Source of the DNA: JARRKC01 sp037388505
Lineage (GTDB): Bacteria; Acidobacteriota; UBA6911; RPQK01; JAPXNP01
Length of the DNA: 64,000 nucleotides
NCBI GenBank assembly: GCA_037388505.1
Contig: JARRKC010000001.1
Coordinates: 191,484 to 255,483 of the forward strand
Direction of reading: 5' to 3'
Below the pieces are notes generated by a model. The model worked only from the letters and a program-made list of their open reading frames with translations, had not been told where the DNA came from and did no database searches. Position 1 is the stretch's first letter. Each line of letters starts with the position of its first letter. Shown here in pieces: positions 52,542-62,600 of the stretch. The position numbers and the translations under genes are program-made.

Positions 52542-52747
52542 CTGGATATCCTACCCGTGCTCCCGTCCTCCGGTTCTCCCGTCCTCCCGTCCTCCGGTTC
52601 TCCCGGTCTCACCGGTTCACCCTCGGAGCTCAGACTGGACAACGCTCGAGAGATCGCGGCCGCAGTCGGCGACAAGCTCGAAGCCAATCCTACTCGCGCT
52701 CCCGCCTTTCGGCACTCCAGCTCCCAGCTTCGAGCTTCCAGCTTCTT
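52542..52747 (+). repeat. Long dispersed intergenic repeat, copy 3, with minisatellites
   Basis: 52542-52555 carries the GGATATCCTACCC end; 52556-52612 is a 9-bp CGTCCTCCG/GTTCTCCCG minisatellite. The core, 52610-52694, has CGGAGCTCAGACTGGACAAC, GCTCGAGAGATCGCGGCCGC and GGCGACAAGCTCGAAGCCAA. 52720-52747 is a 7-bp CAGCTCC/CAGCTTC tract reaching the transaldolase stop. Confidence 0.7.
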
Positions 52748-52751
52748 CTCC

Positions 52752-53888
52752 TCAGATTCCCGACGCCACCGTTCCGGCCTTCCCCAACTCCGTTCTCAGC
52801 GTCTTCATGAGGTCGTCATACGGCTTGTTGAACTTCTCGACGCCTTCGTCTTCCAACTGCTGCGTGACCTCGTCGATGTCGATCTCGAGCTTGGGCAGAA
52901 CATCGAAGGCACGACGTGCCTTCTGGACCTCATCCTCGAGACGCATCTTGGGATCTCCATGGTCACGGTAGGCGTCTAGTGTATTCATCGGAACCGTGTT
53001 GACGGTATTGGGCCCGATCAGCGGCTCGACGTACTTGACGTCGCTGTAGTCGGGGTTCTTGGTGCTGGTACTGGCCCAGAGCAGCCTCTGCGGACGGGCG
53101 CCCCGGTCGCTCAGTTTTCCAAACCGCTTGTCGCCGTAGATCTGTTTGTAGATCTGGTAGGCGAGCTTGGCGCTCGCGATGGCGGTCTCGCCGCGGAATT
53201 CCTTCGCCAGCGGAGCATGGCTTCCGCCCTCCTTCATGATCTTCTCGAGCATGGGGTCGACGAGAACATCGATGCGGCTCAAGAAGAAGCTGGCAACGGA
53301 CGCCACGTTGGTCACTGAGCCTCCCTTCTTCAGCCGATCCTCCAGACCCGAGAGATAGGCGTCGGCCACCTTGCGATATCGAGGCAGACCGAACAGGAGG
53401 GTGACGTTCACGTTGATTCCTTCACTGATCAAGCGGCGGATTGCCGGCAGACCTTCGAGAGTCGCCGGCACTTTGATGAAGATGTTCGGTCGATCGAGCG
53501 TCTTCCACAAACGGCGGGCTTCGTCGACGGTCCCCTCGGTGTCATGCGCCAGATGCGGAGAGACTTCATAGCTGACATAGCCGTCGTGGCCCTTCGTCTC
53601 ATCATAGACGGAGCGGAATACGTCGGCCGCCATCTGGACGTCCTGGACCGTCAGCCTTTCGTAAGCCTCCTCCGTTGAACAACCCTTCTCGGCCAACCGC
53701 CTGATCGGCTCCATGTAGTGGTCGCTTTCCGATATCGCCTCGTCGAAGATCTTCGGATTCGAGGTCATCCCCCGCAGGCTGTCTTCACGAACCAACTTCT
53801 CCAGCTTCCCGCTCGTCATGAGGTCGCGACGAATGAAATCCAGCCAGATGGATTGTCCCAGTTCACTCAGCTTTCTCAGTGGGTTCAT
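52752..53888 (-). CDS. tal: Transaldolase
   Basis: A 378-residue transaldolase of the longer bacterial type. It has RGMTSNPKIFDEAISES at the N-terminus, the Schiff-base Lys in NIFIKVPATLEGLPAI and GINVNVTLLFGLPRYRKVAD. RLLWASTSTKNPDYSDVKYV and TVNTVPMNTLDAYRDHG follow, both family hallmarks. It transfers dihydroxyacetone units in the non-oxidative pentose phosphate pathway. The ATG at 53888 (MNPLRKLSELGQSIWLDFI) gives the standard N-terminus and follows AAAGGGG; a longer frame upstream overlaps tkt and is not used. It lies 25 nt after tkt. Confidence 0.96.
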   Translation of the reverse strand: MNPLRKLSELGQSIWLDFIRRDLMTSGKLEKLVREDSLRGMTSNPKIFDEAISESDHYMEPIRRLAEKGCSTEEAYERLTVQDVQMAADVFRSVYDETKGHDGYVSYEVSPHLAHDTEGTVDEARRLWKTLDRPNIFIKVPATLEGLPAIRRLISEGINVNVTLLFGLPRYRKVADAYLSGLEDRLKKGGSVTNVASVASFFLSRIDVLVDPMLEKIMKEGGSHAPLAKEFRGETAIASAKLAYQIYKQIYGDKRFGKLSDRGARPQRLLWASTSTKNPDYSDVKYVEPLIGPNTVNTVPMNTLDAYRDHGDPKMRLEDEVQKARRAFDVLPKLEIDIDEVTQQLEDEGVEKFNKPYDDLMKTLRTELGKAGTVASGI

Positions 53889-53913
53889 CAGTGATTCCCC
53901 TTTCTCCAGTCCT

Positions 53914-55785
53914 TCAAACGGTGGCTTCCGTACCTTCCCGTGCATGCGCGAGTATGGTCTCCACGATCGTGTCGGCCGAGATTCCCTCGAAGTCACGCAG
54001 TTCGTCGGGAGCTCCGCTTCTCGGTTTGCTGCTGACGGACAGCGAGCGGACCTCTACGGGCACCTCGGCGAGAGCGCTCCGGACGGCTTCGCCCAAACCG
54101 CCTGCCGCGTAGTGATCCTCGACCGTAAGCACGAACTCCGTCGCCTCCGCCGCATCCTTGAGCGTTTTCTCATCGATCGGCTTGATGCTGTAGAGATCGA
54201 TCACACGAATCCGCACCCCTTTCTTCTTCAGCTGATCGTGAGCCGCCAGAGCCTCATGTACCGTCTGGCCGGCACCAACGACCACAGCCACGTCCTGATC
54301 GCTCGTTTTGAGCACCTTGCTGCCTCCGATCTGGAAGTGGTCTTCCGGGGTATAGAGAATCGGCGTGCTCTGGCGCATGGTGCGCAAATAGACGATCCCC
54401 TCGTACTCGACGGCAGCTTCCACCAGCTTCTCTGTCGAAACCGCGTCGCAGGGGTGAAGCACGACGCTGTCGACGATCGTTCGGAACATGGCGATGTCTT
54501 CCAGACCCATCTGAGACGGACCGTCCTGCCCGATGGAGATGCCGGCATGGGAACCGACGAACTTGATGTTCGCGTTCGAATACTGGCTCATCCGAATCTG
54601 ATCGAAAGCCCGGGTCAGAAAAGCGGCAAACGTGGAGACGAAGGGAATCTTCCCACGGCAAGACAGTCCCAGGGCGGCTCCCACCATGTTCTGTTCCGCG
54701 ATGTACATCTCAAAGAAACGATCCGGGTGCTCTCGTGCGAACCATTGGGTCCGGGTCGAGTTGCCGACCTCTCCATCGAGGCTCACGATCCTGGGGAACT
54801 TCGGGAAGATCCTTACCAGCGCTTTGCCAAAGGCATTCCGGGTTGGAACGGCCTTTTCCGGATCGTATTCCACTCCCTCGATGGGCTGTGATTTGGCTTC
54901 GCTGGGGCGCAGATTCTCGGGTTTGGTCAACTCGCCCCGAATCGACTTGTCGACCTCGCCGAGCTGATCGAGAGCCTTCTCGAGTTGCTGGTCATCCAGG
55001 GCTACGCCATGCCATCCGTTCTTGTTCTCCAGGAAGGTGACACCTTTCCCCTTGACCGTTTTGCCGATGATCATGGTGGGGGTCCGGGCGCTCTCCGACG
55101 CGGTTTTGAAGGCCGCCAGAATATCCGGAAAAGAGTGACCGTCGATGACGATCGTGTTCCAGCCGAAGGCGCTGATGCGGCGTTGATAGGCATCCAGATC
55201 GAAACCGTACATGGTCTCACCTCGCTGGCCGAGGCGATTCACGTCCAGCACGCCGATCAGGTTCCCGAGCTGATAGTAGGCCGCCAGCTGGATGGACTCC
55301 CACTGGGATCCCTCGGCCATCTCACTGTCGCCGAGAAGGACATAGGTCCGGTAATTCAGGTTGTCCAGGTAGCGTGCGTTGAGTGCCATACCCAGCCCGA
55401 TGGAGAGCCCCTGGCCGAGAGAACCGGTCGCCGCATCGGCGTAGGGAAAACGCGGGGTGGGGTGTCCCTCGAGGCGACTTCCGAACTGCCGGTAGGTGAG
55501 CATCTCGTCTTCCGAGATCGCTCCCGCCGCTAGCCAAAGCCCGTAGAACAAGGGCGTGGCGTGACCTTTCGAAAAGATCAGTCGATCGTTGTTCGGGTGA
55601 TCCGGATGGTTGATATCGAACCGAAAGGTTCCTCCGAAGAAAAGCCCCGACATCAGTTCAGTCGCCGACATGGCGGAGGTCGGGTGTCCGGAGCCCGCCT
55701 TGGAGGTGGCGACCAGGCTGTAGTACCGGATCAACTTGGCTATTTGTTCAAGATGTTCGATCTTGTGTAGGCGTTGTTTAGTCAT
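53914..55785 (-). CDS. tkt: Transketolase (single-chain, about 620 residues)
   Basis: A 623-residue thiamine-diphosphate enzyme. The N-terminal half has TSKAGSGHPTSAMSATELMS, LIFSKGHATPLFYGLWLA and the TPP motif GDSEMAEGSQWESIQLAAYY ending in GVLDVNRLGQ. The pyrimidine domain has MYIAEQNMVGAALGLSCRGK with the catalytic Glu. The length and sequence fit the shorter, mammalian-like transketolase class rather than the 660-residue E. coli type. It shares an 8-nt overlap with the cytochrome gene upstream (ATGACTAA), and with tal downstream forms a pentose phosphate pair. Confidence 0.96.
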   Translation of the reverse strand: MTKQRLHKIEHLEQIAKLIRYYSLVATSKAGSGHPTSAMSATELMSGLFFGGTFRFDINHPDHPNNDRLIFSKGHATPLFYGLWLAAGAISEDEMLTYRQFGSRLEGHPTPRFPYADAATGSLGQGLSIGLGMALNARYLDNLNYRTYVLLGDSEMAEGSQWESIQLAAYYQLGNLIGVLDVNRLGQRGETMYGFDLDAYQRRISAFGWNTIVIDGHSFPDILAAFKTASESARTPTMIIGKTVKGKGVTFLENKNGWHGVALDDQQLEKALDQLGEVDKSIRGELTKPENLRPSEAKSQPIEGVEYDPEKAVPTRNAFGKALVRIFPKFPRIVSLDGEVGNSTRTQWFAREHPDRFFEMYIAEQNMVGAALGLSCRGKIPFVSTFAAFLTRAFDQIRMSQYSNANIKFVGSHAGISIGQDGPSQMGLEDIAMFRTIVDSVVLHPCDAVSTEKLVEAAVEYEGIVYLRTMRQSTPILYTPEDHFQIGGSKVLKTSDQDVAVVVGAGQTVHEALAAHDQLKKKGVRIRVIDLYSIKPIDEKTLKDAAEATEFVLTVEDHYAAGGLGEAVRSALAEVPVEVRSLSVSSKPRSGAPDELRDFEGISADTIVETILAHAREGTEATV

Positions 55786-56377
55786 GATTCGAGTCTCCTT
55801 GTCCAGGAGCTTGTTCCCCCGTCGACTCCTTCAGTGCTGATGGTTGGGATGATGTCTCCTCTGTACCCCCGGGCCCTCCGGTATGAATCAGGGACTGGTA
55901 TTCGGAGGCTGACATCCCATGAATGCGTTCCAGAAAAGCAACGATCGCCCAGAGTTCCGCGTCGCTGTGCGAGGGTCCCCAGGCGGGCATGGCCGTGAAC
56001 TTGATCCCGTACTTGACCAGCCAGAAAGCCTGGGATGGTGTCCAGGGCAGGACCTCGTCGGTCAAGTTGGGAGGCTCCGGCCAGAGTCCCTCCGATATCT
56101 CTCCCGGCTTCACCCCCGGCGCCCCGTGGCAGCCGACGCAGTTGTCGTGGTAATGCCCGGCCCCCAGCCGAACCATCTCGGGGTCGTCCAGATTCGGTGC
56201 CTGGATGCCCTCCGCATGGTTCTCAACCGAATGGGTCATAGCGGTATCCAGGGCCCGGTTCATCAGCCCAAAGTCGTGATTATAGGTGCTGATGTTGTAA
56301 ACCCCGGAGAAGATGAGGAACAGGCCGATTACGACGAACACAGCCAAGACGACGAGGACCGTGATCAGCACTTTCAT
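55778..56377 (-). CDS. Membrane-anchored cytochrome c
   Basis: A 199-residue cytochrome c. The ATG at 56377 (MKVLITVLVVLAVFVVIGLF) follows AGGGAG and opens an N-terminal TM anchor, probably uncleaved. The haem motif is CVGCH (YHDNCVGCHGAPGVKPGE, near residue 85), with the likely Met ligand in FTAMPAWGPSHSD. The C-terminal tail (GGTEETSSQPSALKESTGEQ) is low-complexity. It is placed at the head of an operon with transketolase and transaldolase, which is an unusual pairing of an electron carrier with carbon metabolism. Confidence 0.92.
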   Translation of the reverse strand: MKVLITVLVVLAVFVVIGLFLIFSGVYNISTYNHDFGLMNRALDTAMTHSVENHAEGIQAPNLDDPEMVRLGAGHYHDNCVGCHGAPGVKPGEISEGLWPEPPNLTDEVLPWTPSQAFWLVKYGIKFTAMPAWGPSHSDAELWAIVAFLERIHGMSASEYQSLIHTGGPGGTEETSSQPSALKESTGEQAPGQGDSNHD

Positions 56378-56789
56378 CGATATATGCTCCCTGTTCGCTC
56401 GACTGTCGACGGTTCTCGCGGATCGAACGACGCGTTGCCCCTCCCGTCTGAACCCCTGAACCAAAGCCGTTTGTGAATCGGAAGTCTGTTCGTGGCGGAA
56501 CCGGTCGGCCGGAACGAGAAGGGGCAGACTCCCGCACTCATGCCGCGAAAAACGTGTCGAAACATGCGATGATCGAGTCCCGGAACAGACCGATCCGCGA
56601 TCACCGTTTGTCGAGATTCTCTTTGATTTCAAGCTTATTCGCGAGGTCCCAGAACTTCAAGGCGGGACGAGGGATTGCGGGCTGCCGGCCCGCGCGTGGG
56701 CAAGACAAGCATCCTTGCTTGTCTCTGCCCAGCGGCCGTGACCAACTACTACGGAGGCGGAAGCGAATCCGGCAAAGGCCGTCATTCAT
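56378..56789. other. Non-coding spacer with a REP-like hairpin
   Basis: No gene is supported between the cytochrome start and the tRNA promoter. 56698-56730 forms a long hairpin: GGGCA with TGCCC outside and GACAAGC (56704-56710) with GCTTGTC (56717-56723) inside. It is the hairpin part of the dispersed repeat without its long arm. Confidence 0.6.
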
Positions 56790-56817
56790 TTGTGCTTCAA
56801 GCGAAGCTGGCTATGAT
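56790..56817 (+). promoter_or_regulatory. Promoter for tRNA-Cys
   Basis: TTGTGC (56790-56795), a 16-nt spacer and TATGAT (56812-56817, five of six consensus). The tRNA begins 17 nt further on, an expected leader length. The spacer holds GCTTCAAGCGAAGC, a small inverted repeat. Confidence 0.6.
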
Positions 56818-56833
56818 AGAATCCCGGCGCTGG

Positions 56834-56909
56834 GGCGGCGTACCCAAGTGGCTAAGGGAGAGGTCTGCAAAACCTTTATTCAGCGGTTCGAATCCGCTCG
56901 CCGCCTCCA
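56834..56909 (+). tRNA. tRNA-Cys (GCA), CCA encoded
   Basis: The acceptor arms GGCGGCG (56834-56840) and CGCCGCC (56899-56905) pair perfectly, followed by discriminator T and an encoded CCA (56907-56909). The anticodon stem AGGTC/GACC-like region presents the loop CTGCAAA with anticodon GCA (Cys). The T arm is GCGG-TTCGAAT-CCGC. The U73 discriminator is the normal identity element for Cys. Confidence 0.97.
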
Positions 56910-57225
56910 TTCTCTCTCGCCTCCTCGATCCGATCCCCACTTTTGTGGGTTCGCGGTGGAACGGCCGGCCGGATCAGGCTCCGAGTCAAGGATCGACTCT
57001 GACCTGCGGCGCGTGCTCATGCGACTCGCAATGGCTTGATGCGGTCGACGTCTTTTTCGATCGACTGCGCTGCGTGAACCTCCCGTCTGGGCGGGGCCGG
57101 AAGGTCCACGACGACGTTCATTCCGGGGTGGAAAAGCCCGGGAGTCGACCATTGAAACGGGGTCGGCTCACTTTGTTCGCGCTCCGATGGCGGCTGCTTC
57201 GTCGGTGGGCGCCGGAGATTACTGC
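56910..57225. other. Spacer after tRNA-Cys, no gene recognised
   Basis: 316 bp of GC-rich sequence without coding character in the translated frames inspected and without the local repeat words. A ribosome binding site for the next gene (GGAGATTACTGC) closes it. Confidence 0.45.
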
Positions 57226-59694
57226 ATGACGTCCATGGGCACTGTTCGAAGACTGCTTCGTTTCCGGCGATGGATTCCCATCGGCGTCACCGTCGCGATC
57301 GCGGCATGGGTGTGCGTAGCCGCTGCTCCACAGGCGTTCTCACAGGACCCGGCTTCGATTGGAGCGCGCCTGGTGACCGGCGAGAGGCACCCCCTGCTCT
57401 TCCTGTCGGAGCCTTCTCCGGTCGAATCCGCGACCGGGACCGTCTCGACCGCTTCTTCCTCGGGAGTTCGATTCGAGCGAGAGTGGCTCGGTGATCCTCG
57501 ATCGGCGGCGGCGGCTGATTTCAACGGCGACGGGATGCCGGACCTCCTGGTCGGCTACGGCTCCCTCGATGGAGCCTTCGTCACCCTGTATGCCGGCAAC
57601 GTCGACTACCTGTTTCCCGAAGCCGCGCAGACGTGGTTGAACGAGCCGCACGCCGCGTCGAACGACTCGCCTTTCCTGCCCGGCGCGCGGACGGTGCCGG
57701 TCCCTGTCGATCCCGACTTTCTCGGCACGGGAGACTTCGACGCGGACGGCCATAATGACTTTGTCCTCGCCAGCCGTACTGCACCAACGCTGTACTGGTT
57801 CAGGGGAAACAGCCGGGGAGGCTTCAGTGGACCGAGCATTTTTGAGCTTGACGGACTTCCGAACGCACTGCTGGTCGCAGATCTGAATCGAAGCGACGGG
57901 CTGCCGGATATCGCCCTGGCGATTTCATCCCGCAACTCCGCCGAAATCTGGATACTGGAAGGACCGAATGGTGCCCTTCGTTCGACTCCTGAACGGTTTC
58001 CTCTGCCGGAGCCCGCCGGCGAATTGACCGCGGGAGACCTGGATGGGGACAGTCGCGTCGACTTGGCTGCGGCTTTGCCCGAGGCCGTGCTCCTGATCCA
58101 TGGACGCGACCGGATGCTGTCGGCAGCCCCTGAGGTCCGCAGCAGGGTCGAACCCGCCCGGGTCGTCGAATACCCGGCTTCGGCGGGAATCCGATCGATC
58201 CTGGCCGGAGACTTTTTGGCCGATGCACGGCAGGAGCTGGCGGTACTTCTCGAGGACTCGAGCCTTCGCATCTTGGAATCGTCCGATGACGGACTTCTGC
58301 ATCCCAGTCGGAACTCGGCTGAGTTCGATGGCCTGTCCGGCGACCGACTCGCCAAGGGACGGTTCTCGTCTCAAGGGCACGAACAACTCCTGACCTGGAA
58401 AACGGGTCGAACAGCTCTGGAGGTGCTCCTTCCCGACCAGAGGGCATCCCTTCGCCGAGCGGCCGTCGAGACCAGCACCATGCTCCTGCAAGCGCTTCCC
58501 CTGAGGCTCGACCCAGACGCCTTTTCCGATCTGATCTTCCTCAGTTCTGACGGGGTCGAAATCTCGGTGGCGCAGAGCGGTGCCTGTAGCGCGGGCAAGA
58601 CACTCGTCGTGAACGACCCCGGGAATCAATCGGACTCTTCGAATGACGGGGTGTGCGATGTCGACAACAATCCTTCAAACGGACAGCAGTGTACGTTCAG
58701 GGGCGCCCTGGCCGAGGGGAGCAGGGGAGGTGAACCCTTCCAAGTCAGCTTCGCCATCCAGGGCCCCCTCGCGTTTGCCGGAGAAGCCACGCAACCGGTC
58801 TGCATCGACGGCGGAAGCGGTGTGGAAGGCACCGGGAACGTAACACTTTCGGGAGGAAACAGTGTCGTTCGGGGTCTTCATTTTCTCTCCGGCGGCGGAA
58901 TCGAGATCCAGGGCGACAACAATTTCGTCGAGGGCAACCGGCTGGACAACACCGGAGTCACCGCCCTGAACACCTCCAATGCCACGATCGGCGGCACGAC
59001 GGACGCGGCCCGGAATGTGGTTGGTACAGGCGGCATCTCGATCAACTGCATAACGGTCGAGCCCTGCCCGGGCAACCAGATTCTGGGCAATTTCGTGGGT
59101 ACGGACGAAACCGGCGAGCAGGTCGCCGTCGCGTTTGATCCGGGCGCAGGTCGCAGCGGCGTGTACGTCTACGGGAATGCATCCGGAACGCTCATCCGCG
59201 ACAACGTGATCGCCGGCTTCAACCTGGACGTCTGGATCGACCGATCTCAATCGACGCTGGTCCAAGGCAACAGGATCGGGACCAATCGCACCGGTACCGA
59301 GGCACTTTTTCCAGAGTCGACCTTTGGGGTCAGCATCACCTGGTCGAAGGACGATCTCATCGGCGGAACCGCGGCGAACCTGGGCAATCTGATCTCCGGC
59401 CACAACCAAACCACGAACGATTTCCGCAACGAGGCGGTCGGCGTCTACCTCGGTTCCTCGTCCGGAACGAAGGTCCAGGGGAACAAAATCGGCACGGATC
59501 TCTCGGGGCAGATTGCGCTCCCCAACGGGAAGGGTGTTGCCGTGCGCGACCAGGCGGGACGAACCAATCTACAGGTCGAGCAGGCAGCGTTTTTGATCGG
59601 CGGCGACGCGGCTCGTCGAAGGAGTTCCCGATGTTCAGGCGATCGGGAACCTCATCGGGACGAATGCGGCGGGGACGACGCCGCTCCCCAATGA
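57226..59694 (+). CDS. FG-GAP / beta-helix surface protein, N-terminal part before frameshift
   Basis: 822 codons in the first frame, meaningful to about residue 796. ATG 57226 has GGAGATTACTGC ahead of it. A signal peptide (IPIGVTVAIAAWVCVAAAPQ) is followed by FG-GAP/VCBS-type repeats with calcium-binding loops (AADFNGDGMPDLLVGYG, GDFDADGHNDFVLAS, GDLDGDSRVDLAAALP). A CSLREA-like segment (QCTFRGALAEG) leads into a right-handed beta-helix with GNxIGT repeats (GNRIGTNRTGTEALFPES, GNKIGTDLSGQIALPNGK). After FLIGGDAA (about 59613) this frame loses all repeat character and stops at 59694, whereas the +1 frame takes up the same repeat at once. Confidence 0.85.
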   Translation: MTSMGTVRRLLRFRRWIPIGVTVAIAAWVCVAAAPQAFSQDPASIGARLVTGERHPLLFLSEPSPVESATGTVSTASSSGVRFEREWLGDPRSAAAADFNGDGMPDLLVGYGSLDGAFVTLYAGNVDYLFPEAAQTWLNEPHAASNDSPFLPGARTVPVPVDPDFLGTGDFDADGHNDFVLASRTAPTLYWFRGNSRGGFSGPSIFELDGLPNALLVADLNRSDGLPDIALAISSRNSAEIWILEGPNGALRSTPERFPLPEPAGELTAGDLDGDSRVDLAAALPEAVLLIHGRDRMLSAAPEVRSRVEPARVVEYPASAGIRSILAGDFLADARQELAVLLEDSSLRILESSDDGLLHPSRNSAEFDGLSGDRLAKGRFSSQGHEQLLTWKTGRTALEVLLPDQRASLRRAAVETSTMLLQALPLRLDPDAFSDLIFLSSDGVEISVAQSGACSAGKTLVVNDPGNQSDSSNDGVCDVDNNPSNGQQCTFRGALAEGSRGGEPFQVSFAIQGPLAFAGEATQPVCIDGGSGVEGTGNVTLSGGNSVVRGLHFLSGGGIEIQGDNNFVEGNRLDNTGVTALNTSNATIGGTTDAARNVVGTGGISINCITVEPCPGNQILGNFVGTDETGEQVAVAFDPGAGRSGVYVYGNASGTLIRDNVIAGFNLDVWIDRSQSTLVQGNRIGTNRTGTEALFPESTFGVSITWSKDDLIGGTAANLGNLISGHNQTTNDFRNEAVGVYLGSSSGTKVQGNKIGTDLSGQIALPNGKGVAVRDQAGRTNLQVEQAAFLIGGDAARRRSSRCSGDREPHRDECGGDDAAPQ

Positions 59695-62600
59695 GAACGA
59701 CGGTCTGCGAGTCATGGGGGGAATCAAGGACGCCCTGATCAAGAGGAACGTCATCGCCTTCAGCGGTGGCGCGGGTGTGGGCTTCTCCGCGTCTTCGAAC
59801 TCCACCGGGGTGTCCATCCTCGAGAATTCGATCCACTCCAACCAGGGTCTGGGTATCGACCTGGCCCGGCCCGGCGTCAACCCCAACGACGACGGCGATT
59901 CGGACGCCGGAGCCAACAACGGACAGAACTTCCCGGAACTGCACCTGGTCACCGGCAACGAGATCACCTGGTCGCTCGACAGCCCGGCCGGCACCTACCT
60001 CATCGAGTTCTTCTCCAACTCCGAGTGCGACGACTCAAACTCGCTGGACGACGCCGCCGACGCGGACCTCAACGATCCGATCTGCTCCACCGGTGGAGAG
60101 GTCGAGGATGACTTGGGCTCAAAGAGCCCGAAATGTACGCTGCGTGCCGCGATCCAGCAGGCCAACGCCAACTCCGGGACGGACCGCATCGAGTTCAAGG
60201 TTCCCAGTCGGGAATTCGACGACGGACTTCTCGTCGTCTCACCGGCCACTGCGCTGCCGGCGATCCAGGAGGCCGTGACCATCGATGCCTATTCCCAGAC
60301 CGGCTCGGGCCAGGGTGCGAGTCGCATCCCGGTCGTGGTCCTGGACGGTCGCTCGGTCGCCGGGTCCGGCGGAGTCCATGGATTCACGATCACGGGAAGC
60401 AATTCGGAGATCACCGGATTCGTCATCCAGGGCTTCAGCGGCTACGGAATCTCGATCAGCGGCCCCGGAGGAAACCGGATCACCGGAAACCTCATCGGCA
60501 CCGACGCCGACGGCCAAACCGCCGTCCCCAATCAGGCGGGCGGCATCGAGATCGACAATTCTCCTTCGAACACCATCGGCGGAACCGCGACCCTGTCGGA
60601 CCGGCCGCTTCCCTTCGAGATGCCCTACTTCGAGTCGAACGTCATATCCGGCAACACCGCGAGCGGCATCGTGATCGGGGGACCCGACTCCACCGAGAAC
60701 AGCGTCCTCGGCAACCTGATCGGCCCGACCTCCGGCTTCGAGGCCGGATCCGGCAACCGAAACGGGATTCTGGTTCTCGGCGGGGCCAACAGCAACACCA
60801 TCGGCCCCGGCAACACGATCTCAGCCAACACCCGCGACGGTGTTCTGATCAATACCGGCGCCCGAGAGAATCGGATCGTGGACAACGCCATCGGCATCGA
60901 AATCAGTCGTTTGGGGAACACGGTCCCACTCGGCAACGGAAAGAACGGCGTCCACATCGATGGCGCCCCCGCGAATACGATCGGTGGGCTGACAACTGCG
61001 AATCGCAACATCATCTCGGCCAATGCCGGCTGTGGGATCGTCATCGAGCACGGCGCGACCCAGAACAAGGTGTTGGGGAATTTCATCGGGACGGACCACC
61101 AGGGGACCTTTGCGGTACCCAACGGCGATCCCGAGGATCCCAGCGAAGATGTGGGCCACGGAATCCTCCTCGACGATGCTCCCGCAAACCAAATCGGAGG
61201 GCTGGAGGAAGGCGCTACGAACGTCATTTCCGGCAACTTCGTGTTCGGTGTCGCTATCCGGGGCACCCTCTCCGAGGAGAATGTCGTTCAGGGAAACCAC
61301 ATCGGCCTGAGCGTCGACGGATACGCACCCGTCTACCGAGCCGATCTCCGGACTCAGAAGGGAGGTATCCTCATCGGCAGTGAGAACGCCTTCACCGACA
61401 AGGGTGCGCCTCGAAACACGATCGGCGGCGAGGATCCGGCGGCCAGGAACCTGTTGTCCGGCAACCATGCCGAGGGATTGTCGATCAACGGGCAGAGTTC
61501 GACGGGCAACAAAGTCCAGGGCAACTACATCGGTGTCGACATCAGCGGCCAGGCGGCCGTCGTTCTGCCCGTCACGTCGGAGAGCGGAGTTCCGCGGCAG
61601 TTTGTCGGACTCCATATCTACGACTCCCCCGGAAACATCATCGGCGGTGGGTCCTTTCCGGAATCCGGTTGCGTGAGTCCCTGCAACGTCATTTCCGGCA
61701 ACGACTTCATCGGCGTCGAGATCAGCGGGTCGTCCACCGGGAACGAGGTCCTGGGCAACGTTGTCGGCACGGTCGCCGACGGGACGGCTGTACTTCCGGA
61801 CCCGGGTGACAACCACCCCCAAAGAATCGGCATCGAACTCGGGAATGCCACCTCGAACAGCCGGATCGGAAAAGCCGGCCAAGGGAATCTCATTTCGGGA
61901 AACCGGTATGAGGGGATCGGTATCTGGGAGACGACCTCTAATCGCATCGAGGGCAACCGCATCGGAACGGACCGGACGGGCACGGCTCCGATTGGCAACG
62001 GTACCGGAATCGATATCGGCGGGAGCTCCGACAATCGAATCGGCGGCTCGTCCGTCGCCGACGGCAACCTGATCGCCTGGAATCGCATCGGCGTGGAAAT
62101 CAGCGAAGGAGACGGCAATTCAATCCGGTTCAACAGCATTTTCGAGAACGACGAGTCCGGGATTCGGCTGTCCGGAGGCAACCAGGGGAGCATTCTTCCG
62201 AACGTTCTGTCAGCGAGTTCCGGGGGACGCATCTGGGGAGGCTTCTTCCGGTCGCCGTCGACGACGGGAGTTCTCGACTTCTACTCGAATCCTTCCTGCC
62301 CCGGCCCCGCGGCTTGCTTGCGACAGGGGCGGACCTACCTGGGAAGCCTGCCTTTCCAGGCCGGTGCCACCCGGTTCGATTTCCTCCCCCCGGTTCCGCT
62401 GACCGCCGGCCAGCAGGTCACCGCCACGACGACCGACGCGGCCCACAGCACCTCGTCCTTTTCCCTGCCTGTGGAAGTCCGTGCCGACCAGGACGGCGAC
62501 GGAGCACCCGATTCGCTCCCCGGTGAGAACGAGAACAACCCTCGGCAATTCTCCACCGGCGGCGGAACTTCGGTGTCCCTCGATCGCACCGACCTGAAGC

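Noticed and set aside
56880..57152. 90-aa minus-strand frame ending RRRADSNR
   Set aside because: Its end is the reverse of the tRNA-Cys 3' arm, a well-known annotation artefact.
60133..61383. 416-aa plus-strand frame rich in R, H and P
   Set aside because: It is an out-of-frame reading of the beta-helix protein; the true frame has regular GNxIGT repeats.
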